From: Aradus depressus
Taxonomy: Eukaryota > Arthropoda > Insecta > Hemiptera > Aradidae
Assembly: GCA_963662175.1 (NCBI GenBank)
Contig: OY759215.1
Location: forward strand, 47,199,213-47,263,212
Direction: 5' to 3'
DNA: 64,000 nt
Part shown: positions 32,918-43,544 of the stretch, in pieces
Numbering within the stretch: the stretch's first letter is position 1
How the letters are laid out: every line of letters begins with the position of its first letter
The notes under the pieces: generated by a model
What the model was told of the DNA's origin: nothing
The model's database searches: none
The model's input: only the letters and a program-made list of their open reading frames with translations
Program-made: the position numbers and the translations under genes

Positions 32918-33232
32918 ATCTTCTGAGCTCAAGATCGTGGGTTCGAAACCCGACCGAGGCCCTTAATTTATTTTATTTGGGAGGTAAAATAAACTTAAGC
33001 GCGCCGTCCTTCGGATGGGACGTTAAGTGATGGTCCCGAGCCTGTACGATGTCAGGTACTTGTTAAAGACCCCTACCCTAGGAGAATAAAAATTTAGAGT
33101 AGGCAAAAATTAGGACTCCCACAGTAGAGTCGGGCTCATGTCCACCAGAGTGACGAAAGAGCGCTCTGGTAGTAGACGATATGACCTCGTAGTTAAAGCC
33201 CGGGCATGATTCATAAAATCTGAACCTAGACC
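32918..33232 (+). repeat. tRNA-derived SINE, copy G (5'-truncated)
   Basis: Begins near 'tgagctcaagatcgtgg', keeps box B GGTTCGAAACC and the complete body. TSD tataaaataat at 32907-32917 and 33233-33243. AAT microsatellites lie on both sides (32775-32812 and after 33236). Confidence 0.85.
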
Positions 33233-33339
33233 TATAAAATAATAAATAAATAAAATAAAAATAATTATCAGAAATAATTCAGTTCTTTAAAAGAGTTGAA
33301 CAAATGCGTATTTAACATTTCACCATAAAAAAAATACAT

Positions 33340-33765
33340 TTTATTTAGATTTTCCAAGGATTGGATGAAGAGGTTGTAATGAATGTATTAACACGAAATT
33401 TTATATCTACATTCAAGAGCCCATAAGCACGACATCTAATAATTTTCAGCTGAATCAGCCGAAGGAAAGAGGGAAGCAGATAGGGTAGCTCAACTATATA
33501 ATCCTTAAAAATGTATCCCGATGTAGTGAATGTATCGATGTATGTTTAAATTCAAAACTTCTATAAGAACAGGATTGATACATTTTTTTGCCGAAGAGAA
33601 GGAAGGGAGCAGAGGAACTCGACTCAAACTTTTTTTTATTAACTGCCGATGTAATGAATGTACTGATACAACATTTAGTATGAGGACTCAGAAGCCCCAA
33701 TGTTAGTCAACTATAGATGTTATGTCAATGCGTTTGGAAAGAGAGCAAACTATTAATTCGCACAT
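33340..33765 (+). repeat. Rep-alpha copy
   Basis: Three internal units ('aatgaatgtattaacacg', 'tagtgaatgtatcgatg', 'aatgaatgtactgatac') are visible. Confidence 0.7.
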
Positions 33766-34212
33766 GTACATTTTTATTTATTCCAATTTCATTTTTATTG
33801 TCATCCTAAATTATTTTATTATTTTTTATCGGCATGTGGTGCTACCGCTTTTCTCTCATGCCATAACGCTACTGATAAAAAAAAAAAAATAATAATAATA
33901 AAACAAAGAGTTGGTGAAAAGCAAGTATAACAGTAGTTGGGTGAGTTGTGACTTCCAGCTGGGATCCTAGCGAAAGTGACGCCTTGACCTCTCCGCAAGG
34001 TCGCCCGCCGCACCGTTACCCTCTCTCCTAGTATCATCCTCCCCTATTTACCGTATCTATTCTTATTTTATAAATAGAATAATGAAACGTTTTCTATATT
34101 GATTTTATAAAGTACGATTTCTACTTTTCTGTTCAAAATTGAGAAATTCTTTTAGCAACGCTTTCAGCCAGTCTTTGCAATTAATTTTATAAACATTTCA
34201 TACATCAAAAGA
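33766..34212. other. No gene; GC-richer patch
   Basis: 33940-34030 is GC-richer than its surroundings; I could not identify it. Confidence 0.4.
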
Positions 34213-34456
34213 ATATAGATATTTCATTCCAAGACTCTCCGACTGATCACACAATGCCCACAATACGTTAGTAACAAGACTTTACAGTACAACTTGAAAA
34301 TGATATCCACAGACACAATCATCTAACACTCATGCAGTAGTTTCTACAACACAATTTATTTACACACGAATCTGAAAGTTTGCAAAGTTTTACGTCCAAA
34401 TTTACCACACAATCTTGGAGGAAGGTTAAAGAGAGTTAGGGATAGAGATCAGTAAA
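34213..34456 (+). pseudogene. Jockey-type RT C-terminal relic
   Basis: FHSKTLRLITQCPQYVSNKTL, then after stops LPHNLGGRLKRVRDRD, matching the end of 27482-28159. Confidence 0.7.
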
Positions 34457-36354
34457 TTATTTTTTATTTATTTATATTTTTTTAAATATTTTCTTTAACT
34501 AACATTTTTATGGTTGCACTCTCTGTATATCTGCCAGCCCAGCCGCAGCTTGTACATGTTTTTTATGTATTGTAGTGTTTTAAGATATATATATAAACAC
34601 ATAAAGCTTCATGTAAAATAAATTATAAAACATTATACTACTATAGCTTAGACGTTTTCGCAATAATGTAGCAAACGTTCAAGAAAGGTACCTTGCTGCT
34701 GTTCCACATGATATATCATCCTTCTTAAAATCATAGCTAAAACCCGCAAAAACAAAAAAATAATTAAAAACAATGTCTATGATCACGTTTTTTAGTTACA
34801 TGAAGCAAAACATATCCGGGAGCTTTGCATGAACCCTAAATCCAGATATACTTTCGCACTCAGTATACTTACTACAGCCAGTATTGAATTGTACCAAATC
34901 TTATAAATCCACTTAATCCTTGTATTGACTGCTCTCATTTGAACATATGGTATAAATTGGAAAACATTGAACTCCGCCAAAACACATTTTATTAACACTT
35001 CCTACGTACATATTATATATTACCTAAGTAAAAGAGTGGGATATAGAGAGGGAATGGAATCGAGATTTATCACCCAAATTCTATTTATATAGGTATATGT
35101 AAAAAATTGATGGAATAACGTGTGTACACATGAAATAGCCTTCAGCAATTGAACATACTAACCCGCACAGCAGGACACTTGATTGCACTTCAGTAATTAT
35201 AGGTATGTTTTTTGTTTCAGGTGAGTTCAGAGCAAAAACAAGCATCAATAATCTGTCTTACAAGTATTTACATTTATTTTCTATCTGAATGATGAGTTAT
35301 TGAATTTTTACTAATATTGTTACCGGAAAATTTTTGATATTTTTTTCTTATATTTTAACTTGCAAATTCATTTATAAACTTTTTTTTTTACTTAAAAGCT
35401 GAATGCAACTATTGCCTCTCACAACAACCAGCTATCTGGAGGGCGTGGAGTTTATGTGACCTGAATAGCTGGAGAAAGGAAGACTACCCAGCTCCTTCAG
35501 ACGAAATTAAAATATGATGAATAAGGGTATGAATGCTTACATTGTCTCAAAAAGTGTGGGGTTGGAATTTGAGATTAAAGTAAATCCCATGAATCACCTT
35601 CTCGTATTTATAAGTTTAAATATTTAAAACAACTTTTAGTTTAATGTCATTTTCTTCAATCTAGATTGTCAATTTATCAATAGTTGTTTTATTATATTTT
35701 TTCTTAATAGCTTATATATTGAATTTATCTGCTAAGAGAAATGATCAAATTTGAATAATTCCCGAACTTTCAATGGTTTAGTTCCCTGCTCTAATGATGA
35801 GGTTTTGGTCGACCGTTCTAAACCGCTTCTTTAGACCATAACTAATGTATTCATCGTTCTGTCAGAAAAAAAAAATGTACCTTCGACAGAACTATAATTG
35901 GTTGAAGAAAGTATTCTAGTAATTGGTGTAAAAGTATTGGGATGTGAAATGATAGCAGGAAGAAAGCTGATAAAAGTAATAATTTAAGAACAGTGCTATT
36001 TGAACCGAATCTGTATCCGTATGAAATCCGGGTGAAAATTGTAATTATCATTTTATCATTCTTTTTTTTTTACAATTATTTATGTGGTTACAACTGTTGC
36101 TATCAACCGCGTTGTAAGAGATAATAGAGTGTCCTGAATATAATGAGAGGAAGGCTGCCTAGTCGCAGGTTCTGATGGCGAAATATTAAAAAATAGCAAG
36201 TGAGATGAAAAAAAAAAAAAAAAAATTGGCCATGCGATCTCTTCTAGCGTTCTTTGGCGTCAGGGGCGGTATTTTGCGCGCCATCACGAGAGTGCGTTAT
36301 ATTCGAGGTTGATCCCCTAAAACATTGTATGTCTGTGTCTTGCTTCTTAATTAC
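34457..36354. other. No gene; nearly 2 kb without recognised features
   Basis: AT-rich, with a poly-A run at about 36208-36226. Only small ORFs on both strands. Confidence 0.5.
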
Positions 36355-36483
36355 TAATATATTTCATGGTACTTAACATTTTTGCAGTGCTATTGTGAAG
36401 CACTTGATGAAAAATATAAAGAATAATGTATATTTTTTTAAAATATTGTCTATTTCACCAAATATTATTGGAATTTAAAATAT

Positions 36484-36521
36484 ATGGGAGTACTTTCGGT
36501 ATTGTTACCATCTTCAGCCAC
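36484..36521 (-). ncRNA. Hammerhead-like ribozyme module, best GTAC-type copy
   Basis: Minus strand: stem I GTGG (36521-36518), box CTGAAGA (36517-36511), extra T, stem II GGTA...TACC around ACAA, GAAA, palindrome GTAC, T, C, stem I CCAT (36487-36484). All stems pair, with one terminal G-U. Confidence 0.6.
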
Positions 36522-36555
36522 GACTTAACAACCTCCATTTAGTATTTGTTAAGTC

Positions 36556-36593
36556 GTGGCTGAAGATGGTAGCAATACCGAAAGTACTCCGAT
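36556..36593 (+). ncRNA. Hammerhead-like module, opposite arm
   Basis: GTGG 36556-36559, CTGAAGA 36560-36566, GGTA/TACC with a GCAA loop, GAAA 36580-36583, GTAC, TC. Stem I is weakened to one good pair (CCGATAT on the 3' side). Confidence 0.5.
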
Positions 36594-36929
36594 ATATTTT
36601 ATATATTTTGGGAAATAGACAATATTTAAAATAAAACAAACGTTTTTTTATATTTTTTAATATATTTCCGTTTTGTTTTCAATTTCATTTACATCCTCAT
36701 CATCAAGTCGTCTTCCCCTCGTCAACACTCTGTAACATATCACTTACACAAGATAGTGGATGTCATAACTTTGGTCCTAGAAATAAAATTATGTGCAATG
36801 AGGGGAAGTGCTTGATGTGAGTCTTAACCGACTTTGGCATGCAGAACTTCATTGGTGGTGGTACTGCTGCATCTGCTTCGGCTGTCGAAATCGATAAGGC
36901 TTTAAGATGAATGCCAAAATTGGTTTCTT

Positions 36930-37085
36930 TGATTTCATTATTTTTGGTAGGTTGTGCACTCCTTGTAAATAGCAGGGTGGGAGCCACTGCAAAACGCATA
37001 AGTGGCTTGGGTCGTTCTAGGCTTTTGAAAGGCTCCTACGTTCTTGCCCTCCCACACTGACCCGTGCCAGAGCCTGGGGATTGAC
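36930..37085 (-). pseudogene. Jockey-type ORF1 zinc-knuckle relic
   Basis: Minus strand reads FQKPRTTQATYAFCSGSH then PAIYKEC and TTYQK, like the last knuckle of Jockey ORF1 (CALCGGxHPAxYKGC); the first Cys is Tyr here. It ends at TAA near 36945. The adjacent 74-codon minus ORF at 37036-37260 is in another frame and unrecognised. Confidence 0.5.
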
Positions 37086-38356
37086 TGCCCGTGAACCTGG
37101 TGAAGTTTGGTTCTTTTTTCTCTTCCACGTTGGTCTTGGTGGCGAGAATCCTTACGATATCATACATACACTGTAAGCATACCCCAACATCGACAATACG
37201 TAATGGAAAGGTATCTTCATCGGGACTGATTCCACGGAGCCAGGATCTTGATTTGCCCATGTTTGCAGTCCCTCATCAACGAACCTGTTAGACTTCATTA
37301 CTTAGTGTGATATTCTGCATTTCCCCTGCAAGGCACTTGGACAGTAAATAATAGGACAAATAGATAAGAAATAAAAAAAGTATTTATCAAAAAAATAAGA
37401 AGGCTGATATATATTTTGAGAGAAAGTTTCAATACTTTATAAGTGGCTGAACTAATCGTGGAAAGTGAAAGTATTCTTAAACTCCTTCAAAAAACCAAGT
37501 TAGGCAATGCCTTACCTGCATTTTACTTATGACATGAATTTTTTTTTTTTTAATGCTAAATTGGATGTTAATAATTATTATTGTTAATTCTTGAAACATT
37601 AATTACAATTATATACATGCAATCACTATATAGCTGCAACGCAACGTCTCATTAAGTTAAGGGAATATCATTGGATTTCTCATCTTTAATGCCTCTGATA
37701 CCATTCTTATATATATATATATATATACATAGCACATTTGGTAATTGGTCCATGTTATACAGGTGCGAACAAATAATTAAAAGGAAAAAATAAAATTAGT
37801 GGAATAAAAAAATTAAAATTAAATTAATCCGTTTTTCTGCTTAAGAAAGTAAACCAGGATCTGTCTTTACTCTGCCTGCGTTACTTTTGGAAGGGGCTCA
37901 GCAAATGAAATGTGAACACTGTCCTTTGTGATTCAATGGTCCAAGCAACTTTGTTAAAAAGCTAAATATTAATTTTTATTATTTGTAGTTTCAATGTCAG
38001 TTCATTCAATTGTTATTTGTCCCCAGTTCATTGTTAATTCATTGTTTTCATGATTTAGATAAGGGATCGGCATACGCTTTACTCCTGCTTACGAGTATTG
38101 ATCCCCAGATAGTATGTGCCGAACAACGCTGGGTCCTGAAGCTAGTATCTGCCGAGCAACGGTAGGGAATATGTATTCTGTGATACATTTTGGTAACTTA
38201 CAATATTTCGAATAGGACACCATTCTATATAACGTATTCTATGTCAATTTTTGATAAATCAATTACATTTCAGAAAAATAGACACCAATTTGTTTAATTC
38301 ATTTTTTGGTAAAATTGCTGGAATCGACTTATGACGATGCGTACATTATATATAAA
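37086..38356. other. No gene recognised
   Basis: TA microsatellite at about 37708-37727. Nothing else supported. Confidence 0.5.
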
Positions 38357-38374
38357 ATAATATTATATTTAATA

Positions 38375-38714
38375 GGTTAGGTTTTATGACTCATGCCCGG
38401 GCTTTAACTACGAGGTCATATCGCTTACTACCAGAGCGCTCTATCGTCACTCTGGTGGACATGAGCCCGACTCTACTGTGGGAGTCCTAAATTTTGCCTA
38501 CCCTAAATTTTTATTCATCTAGGGTAGGGGTCTTTAACGAGTACCTGACATCGTACAGGCTCGGGACCATCGCTTAACGTCCCATCCGAAGGACGGCGTG
38601 CTTAAGTTTATTTTACCTCTCAGATAAAATAAACTAAGGGCCTCGGTCGGGCTACGAACCCACAACCTTGAGCTCAGAAATCAAGCACGCATACCACTGA
38701 GCTACCGGCGCCCT
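38375..38714 (-). repeat. tRNA-derived SINE, full-length copy H
   Basis: Minus strand starts 'gggcgccggtagctcagtgg' at 38714 and ends 'aaacctaacct'. Box A is intact; box B is GGTTCGTAGCC, mutated. An 18-bp repeat, ataatattatatttaata, flanks SINE plus adjacent TA tract (38357-38374, 38765-38782), best read as the TSD with TA expansion on the 5' side. Confidence 0.9.
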
Positions 38715-38724
38715 TGATATATAT

Positions 38725-38764
<40 letters not shown>
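38715..38764. repeat. TA microsatellite beside SINE 5' end
   Basis: TA-rich run between the SINE start and its distal TSD. Confidence 0.8.
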
Positions 38765-38773
<9 letters not shown>

Positions 38774-38782
38774 TATTTAATA

Positions 38783-39769
38783 TATTGTAATTTCGTGTTC
38801 TGTTAAATATAAATATACCTCGAAATCGACGATTTATTCATTTGTTACAATTAATTTTATGGCAATACTTTCGATAGTCGAGTATTTACAATAAATCACA
38901 ATAAAAAAAATCCGGAATAATTTTGGGAATTTATTTGACAGCTCACTTATTACTGAAATTTCTGTAGCAAAAGTGTGTTGTTGACAATGATTAAAACTGT
39001 TGACAATAATTCAGAACAAATTTTCATTAACGTAACACAATAAGACGCTGTCCGAGCTAGAGCCAGCCACGATCACTCTAAGCAGAAATTCACCTATCCC
39101 CTCCAGAACTGGCTTTTCTGTGCATGATGTATATCCGTTCGCTTTTTCGTCACAGTTTCATGATATTACTAGAGTACGAAATTTTTATTTTGGGGTGGGG
39201 TTGAAAGCTAAGATTTTTACACATTAATAATAGACTCTAATTCTACTCATCACTACCTTTCACTTAATACCCACTTAATTGTGTCCATAAAAAAAAAAGG
39301 TTATACTTAGATAATGATTTAAATCATCCAGTTACGCCAGATTCGTCATTTATTTTTATTTCTATCCGTAATATCAGATTTGTGGTATTTAGGAGAGATA
39401 GATGTCATTCATTCATTATTACGGCACACTTCACACTGTATACCAATCTTTTTAGCTTTCGAACAATATTCTAAATTTGACTTGTAAATTATATTCATAA
39501 TTCAAAGTATGTCGGAATGCTTTTGTCGAATTCTATGCATACAATTGTTGAGTTTCCAAAATTTCTCAGATTTGCTTGAGCCTGATTTACTAAATTTCCA
39601 AAGCTGCTTTCAAAACATATGTCAAATGACCAGTTTCAGGAAACAGGACCCCCCACCCCAACTGAAATTGTGCAACCCTCAAGGGAGGTTATCTCAAGAA
39701 AGTTAAGCTGCCAGAATGGTCTAGTAGTGCCTAGTTCTATTTTATTATTGTTATTTTTTCCCCCATACC
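38783..39769. other. No gene recognised
   Basis: Nothing supported. Confidence 0.45.
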
Positions 39770-39771
39770 TG

Positions 39772-40255
39772 GCCTTCTCTGTCAACATTCTGATATTTAT
39801 CTGTTCAAAGTGGTCCAGCTATATTATGCAGTTCCTTCTCTGTCAACATTCTGATATTTATCTGTTCAAAGTGGTCCAGCTATATATGCAGTTCCTTCTC
39901 TGTCAACATTCTGATATTTATCTGTTCAAAGTGGTCCAGCTATATTATGCAGTTCCTTCTCTGTCAACATTCTGATATTTATCTGTTCAAAGTGGTCCAG
40001 CTATATTATGCAGTTCCTTCTCTGTCAACATTCTGATATTTATCTGTGTAAAGTGGTCCAGCTATATTATGCAGTTCCTTCTCTGTCAACATTCTGTTAT
40101 TTATCTGTTCAAAGTGGTCCAGCTATATATGCAGTTCCTTCTCTGTCAACATTCTGCTATTTATCTGTTCAAAGTGGTCCAGCTATATATGCAGTTCCTT
40201 CTCTGTCAACATTCTGATATTTATCTGTTCAAAGTGGTCCAGCTATTATTCGCGG
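39772..40255 (+). repeat. 60/61-bp tandem array, eight units
   Basis: 'tgtcaacattctg' starts at 39780, 39841, 39901, 39962, 40023, 40084, 40144 and 40204. Units differ by single bases and by ATATTA versus ATATA at the joint. The ORFs reading FLLCQHSDIYLFK in shifted frames come from this repeat and are not genes. Confidence 0.95.
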
Positions 40256-40324
40256 TTCCTACTCCTTTCTCTTCTTTTATTTCAATGCATTTTTCCTTTC
40301 CTACTTCCCCAACTATTTGCAGTT

Positions 40325-40625
40325 TAGAAGGTGCCGTAATCGGTCAGAAATTCAATGTTGAGTTTTCACCTGAATTTAATATATTTCTATCTTCTGATTA
40401 AAAAATTTAAAAAAATTATGAATTACTTCTCAGTGCGAATTAATCAACTAAATTTTCGTTCTCTCTCTGATATTCTGTCCTTGGGGTTTTTCGGTGCAAC
40501 CCCCCTGAACTCCTTTTTCCCTTTCGGATAAAAATTGATATACTATTTTGTGTCGAAACATGTATTACAACAGTTATTGTCGTTTATGTCAACTCCTCCC
40601 CTAATCCCCTCCCCCTAATACTTTC
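40325..40625. repeat. Rep-alpha pieces in opposite orientations
   Basis: 40330-40405 is a plus-strand head ('cggtcagaaattcaatg'). 40425-40625 is minus-strand body and tail. Together they look like an inverted rearrangement or two partial copies. Confidence 0.55.
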
Positions 40626-41100
40626 AAATTAGGGCAATTTTACCAAAAAATTAATTAAACAAATTGGCCTCTATTTTTCTAAAATGTAATTGATTTATCT
40701 CAAAATTCTATTTTTGGTTTATTATTTTTAAATCGCGATAAGATGTCTGTCCTTTATTAAAAAGTATAGCTTTTTTACCCTGATAACAATATTGTGTTGT
40801 TAGATTGTTCTATATATCAATATGTTCTGAGCCATAAACATGATATGTTTGCTTCATGATCGTTAAACTTGCTATTTACAATATTCATTATTGTTTGTAA
40901 TACGGCACAAATAGTCATTGTTATTTTCTAGCTATTTTGGCCTGCATAACTTTTGAATGTCCCTATCTGGGCCGCACCTAGACACGTTTGCTCATACCTG
41001 CTCTACCGCGTCATCTCTTGAATCCCCAATCTGACTTCAGTATGAGTTATTATATCCCGAGGGTCTTTAGAAATTTTTAATTCGAATAAATATAAAAAAG
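40626..41100. other. No gene recognised
   Basis: Nothing supported. Confidence 0.45.
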
Positions 41101-41250
41101 CTATTTTAGGGAATGTAAAGATGGCTGATAAAGTAAGAAGTGATTATTTCACAAGTCGTATAATAAAAACTTAGTCTGGCTTCTCACAGGTTTCGTTATT
41201 GTGCTACCCGACTTTCTAGGTTGTCATCATCATTATGTTGTCTGATAAAA
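41101..41250 (-). repeat. Decayed ribozyme-bearing repeat, GCCGGC type
   Basis: 'gaatgtaaagatggctgat' and 'agaagtgattatt' match 57966-58020. 41201-41240 carries a decayed minus-strand module (ATGATGA box, GAAA, GTCGGG). Confidence 0.5.
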
Positions 41251-41309
41251 AATTTTTCCATACAAATGAAAAAAAATATAATTGTGTAATAAATGAACTA
41301 CTAAAAAAT

Positions 41310-41580
41310 AAATATGTGCCCATAACAAGACGTGTTGTACTAACTACGTTTTTCCTCACCTTTCCTCCTCTCAAAAAAAAACTGGCATTACGGTGTATGA
41401 AAGTAATGTCGGCGTCAGGTGTTTTCTTTGTTTCATTGTACAGCATAATATTGAGAGTGAATTTTATATGCCCAGTAATGCCAGGATGAAATAAATTCGA
41501 GAGGGGGGAGAGAAAATAGAGTGATTTATACAGAAGTGGTTGGTATAGGAATGCCCTTTTATGGCCACATCACATATATT
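41310..41580. repeat. FB-gamma foldback element
   Basis: Inverted arms: 'aacaagacgtgttgtac' region with 'cctcacctttcctcctctc' against 'gagaggggggagag' and 'ggttggtataggaatgccc'. Complete relative of 46913-47232. Confidence 0.55.
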
Positions 41581-41624
41581 TTATTATTATTTATTTATTT
41601 TTTTCTTTATTTTTGTCCTATAAT

Positions 41625-41728
41625 TAAGATAAATTTTTGTTCCGAGGACCTACCACTGGGTGGCTTTCCTTCCACACGTTATTTACGCCACCATATCTTC
41701 ATGAACATCATAGATGCTGCTTGTTGAT
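41625..41728 (+). repeat. Jockey-type LINE 3' UTR relic
   Basis: 'gaggacctaccactgggtgg' then 'catagatgctg' matches 28369-28449. It is interrupted at 41729-41739 by the next foldback and may continue after 42123. Confidence 0.75.
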
Positions 41729-41789
41729 AGGACTATGTTGTTGGTTGTTTCCGGCATTTTTTCCTCCAGGGGTGTCTTCTTATTTTTTG

Positions 41790-41829
41790 GACGATATTTC
41801 GGGACAATTACAGGTCCCTTCTTCTGGTG
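41790..41829 (-). ncRNA. Hammerhead-like module, GTCCC type, left arm
   Basis: Box CAGAAGA (41826-41820; U4 position is A), extra A, stem II GGGAC/GTCCC, GAAA (41800-41797), TA, TC. Stem I has a mismatch at pair 3. Confidence 0.4.
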
Positions 41830-41863
41830 ACTATGAACATACATACGAATGTATGTTCATAGT

Positions 41864-41903
41864 GACCAGAAGAAGGGACCTGTAATTGTCCCGAAATATC
41901 GTC
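41864..41903 (+). ncRNA. Hammerhead-like module, GTCCC type, right arm
   Basis: Stem I GAC 41864-41866, box CAGAAGA 41867-41873, extra A, GGGAC 41875-41879 with GTCCC 41888-41892, GAAA 41893-41896, TA, TC, GTC 41901-41903. Stems I and II pair fully; the box departs from CTGANGA at one position. Confidence 0.45.
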
Positions 41904-41992
41904 CAAAAAATAAGAAGACACCTCTGGAGGAAAAAATGCCGGAAACAACCAACAGTGGAACATCCCAGAGAAGTTTAAGAAACACAAGGACT

Positions 41993-42106
41993 AGTAGTAG
42001 TAGTAAAGTCTTTATTAACATAATAGAATATCACATTCAAACCATATATACATTAATGAGATCTTTTATGAAGACAAACTCAATGGCCTAAGCCGTCTTG
42101 AGGAGT
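41993..42106 (-). mobile_element. Very short retroposon (114 bp), 12-bp TSD, ACT-repeat tail
   Basis: Perfect TSD aacacaaggact (41981-41992, 42107-42118). On the minus strand: 'gacggcttaggccattgag', then 'aataaagactttac' and an (ACT)n tail. Related in layout to 18928-19032. Confidence 0.75.
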
Positions 42107-42123
42107 AACACAAGGACTATGTT

Positions 42124-42615
42124 TTCGCATAAATCAAGTAAAAAAAATAGATTTTGGAATATTTTATTAATTTTTGGCATGTATCTCGTAAACCGGGTCT
42201 TTCATATAAAATGTGCCTTTCAGTTTTTTCTACAACTTTCCTTTGAAGAGAGCGCTCATTATGTCCCAATTACACACACATCAGACAGGCAGTCGCACCG
42301 ACAGATATCATCGCGAGAAAAACGTGCTCATGGTAACGAAAACGCGTTCTAGGGTTTTTGAACGATTGCAATACATCTTTATACTAAAGGATACTAAAAT
42401 GTAATAAACAATATAACATTTCATTGATGACAAATATATCTTTCCTTTTCGGCATCTGAGTCACAACTTCTTTGACGCACAAGGGGAACAGGAAAAACGT
42501 AACTGACTCCATCCATGGAATTTTATATTAATTGTTTAGTAGTTTATTTATTACACACTTTTATTTTAATTGTTCATTTTATCTTCTTAGTTTTTATTGT
42601 TTGAAAGAAATGTTT
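42124..42615. other. No gene recognised
   Basis: Nothing supported. Confidence 0.45.
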
Positions 42616-42695
42616 TATCTGAGAGCATGATGATGAGTGCAACCTCAAAAGCCAGCTAGCACATATAATAAAATATGTGAGAAGTCAGACTACGT
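42616..42695 (+). repeat. Decayed GCCGGC-type ribozyme-bearing fragment
   Basis: 'gatgatgagtgcaacctc', 'aaagccagctagcac' matches the 58062-58098 module in reverse; GAAA has become AAAA and the box starts ATGATGA. Confidence 0.45.
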
Positions 42696-43194
42696 TTGTT
42701 GCAGAGGTGCGGCATCCATCTTGGACATGTTGCTGAAGATTTTCAAGTGTGGGCAAATAATGCTATATATTTACAAGGATGTGCCATAGCATATGTAAAT
42801 AAAATAAGCACTGGAATATGCTTACATTTCGAATATCTTATTACAGGCAGGGCCGTGCAACGAGTATTGGCCGCTCGTGTACAAAACAAGATAAACCTGC
42901 CCCCCTCCCACATTAAAGTACCCGAATGTTTTTATCTTTTCCCTTTACATTTTGAATAAGTTAATGATTTTCATTTTCTAAATAAATAATTAAGCAAGGA
43001 AATTAATAATATGTGTAACGACAACAATATTTTATTTTCAAAAATTATATTATGAACTACTAAACATAATTATTACCTACGTACATAATAATGATAGGTA
43101 ATAAAATTTACATATATCTACATATAAAATTTAATTTATATAATAAATTTTTGATATAGGTAATATAAAAAAAACATAATAATAGATTTTTTTT

Positions 43195-43311
43195 CATCCT
43201 CAGCCAAAAGCATAAGAGATAAGACAATAGGGCAGAGATAAGACAAGGCTTATCAGTCTTATCTCTTATGCTTTTGGCTGAGGATGGTAGAAATACCGAA
43301 AGTACTCCCAT
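43195..43311 (+). repeat. GTAC-type ribozyme-bearing repeat with a different hairpin core
   Basis: Arms 43195-43225 and 43256-43286 (31 bp) pair perfectly. The right side continues into 'taccgaaagtactccc' and, past 43311, 'cacaatatctctgcaa', as in the other GTAC-type copies. The usual 'cagccacgacttaac' core is replaced. Confidence 0.65.
43274..43311 (+). ncRNA. Hammerhead-like module, GTAC type
   Basis: TTGG 43274-43277, CTGAGGA 43278-43284, extra T, GGTA/TACC with AGAA-rich loop, GAAA 43298-43301, GTAC, TC, CCAT 43308-43311. Stem I has three pairs; the box fits CTGANGA with N=G. Confidence 0.55.
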
Positions 43312-43544
43312 GTATATATAGTTAGTGAAATTAGACAATATATTAAATAAACAAGTTTTATTTTATTTTTCAAGTCCATTTGAATTATTTCACAATATCT
43401 CTGCAATAATGTCAGTTTTCATTTAGTATAGTAGTTTTTAAAGAACACGTCATTTTTTTTTTTTTTTTTTAAATAAAACTAGAAACATTTATAACAAATA
43501 GTCATTTATTAAATAAAAGTAAATTGTAATCAAAGCAAGGCTTA

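Larger units (their letters stand above)
36366..36657. mobile_element. Ribozyme-like foldback element, GTAC type (292 bp), 11-bp TSD
   Basis: The clearest foldback of this type. Arms 36440-36530 and 36547-36637 are inverted copies, each with a hammerhead-like module. The left end 'cttaacatttttgcagtgct' is the inverse of the right end of the 6-kb and 31-kb copies. TSD taatatatttc at 36355-36365 and 36658-36668. Confidence 0.82.
41740..42112. mobile_element. Ribozyme-like foldback, GTCCC type, with nested insertion
   Basis: A near-perfect palindrome of about 220 bp (41738-41957; arms of roughly 107 bp centred near 41847). TSD aggactatgtt at 41729-41739 and 42113-42123. Without the nested 114-bp retroposon and its duplicated target (126 bp) the element is about 247 bp. 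ORFs over it are palindrome artefacts. Confidence 0.78.

Noticed and set aside
39619..40401. Overlapping ORFs reading FLLCQHSDIYLFK repeats
   Set aside because: They are three frames of one 60/61-bp minisatellite.
41735..41957. Overlapping ORFs on a palindrome as a gene
   Set aside because: Mirror-image reading of inverted arms; nothing protein-like.
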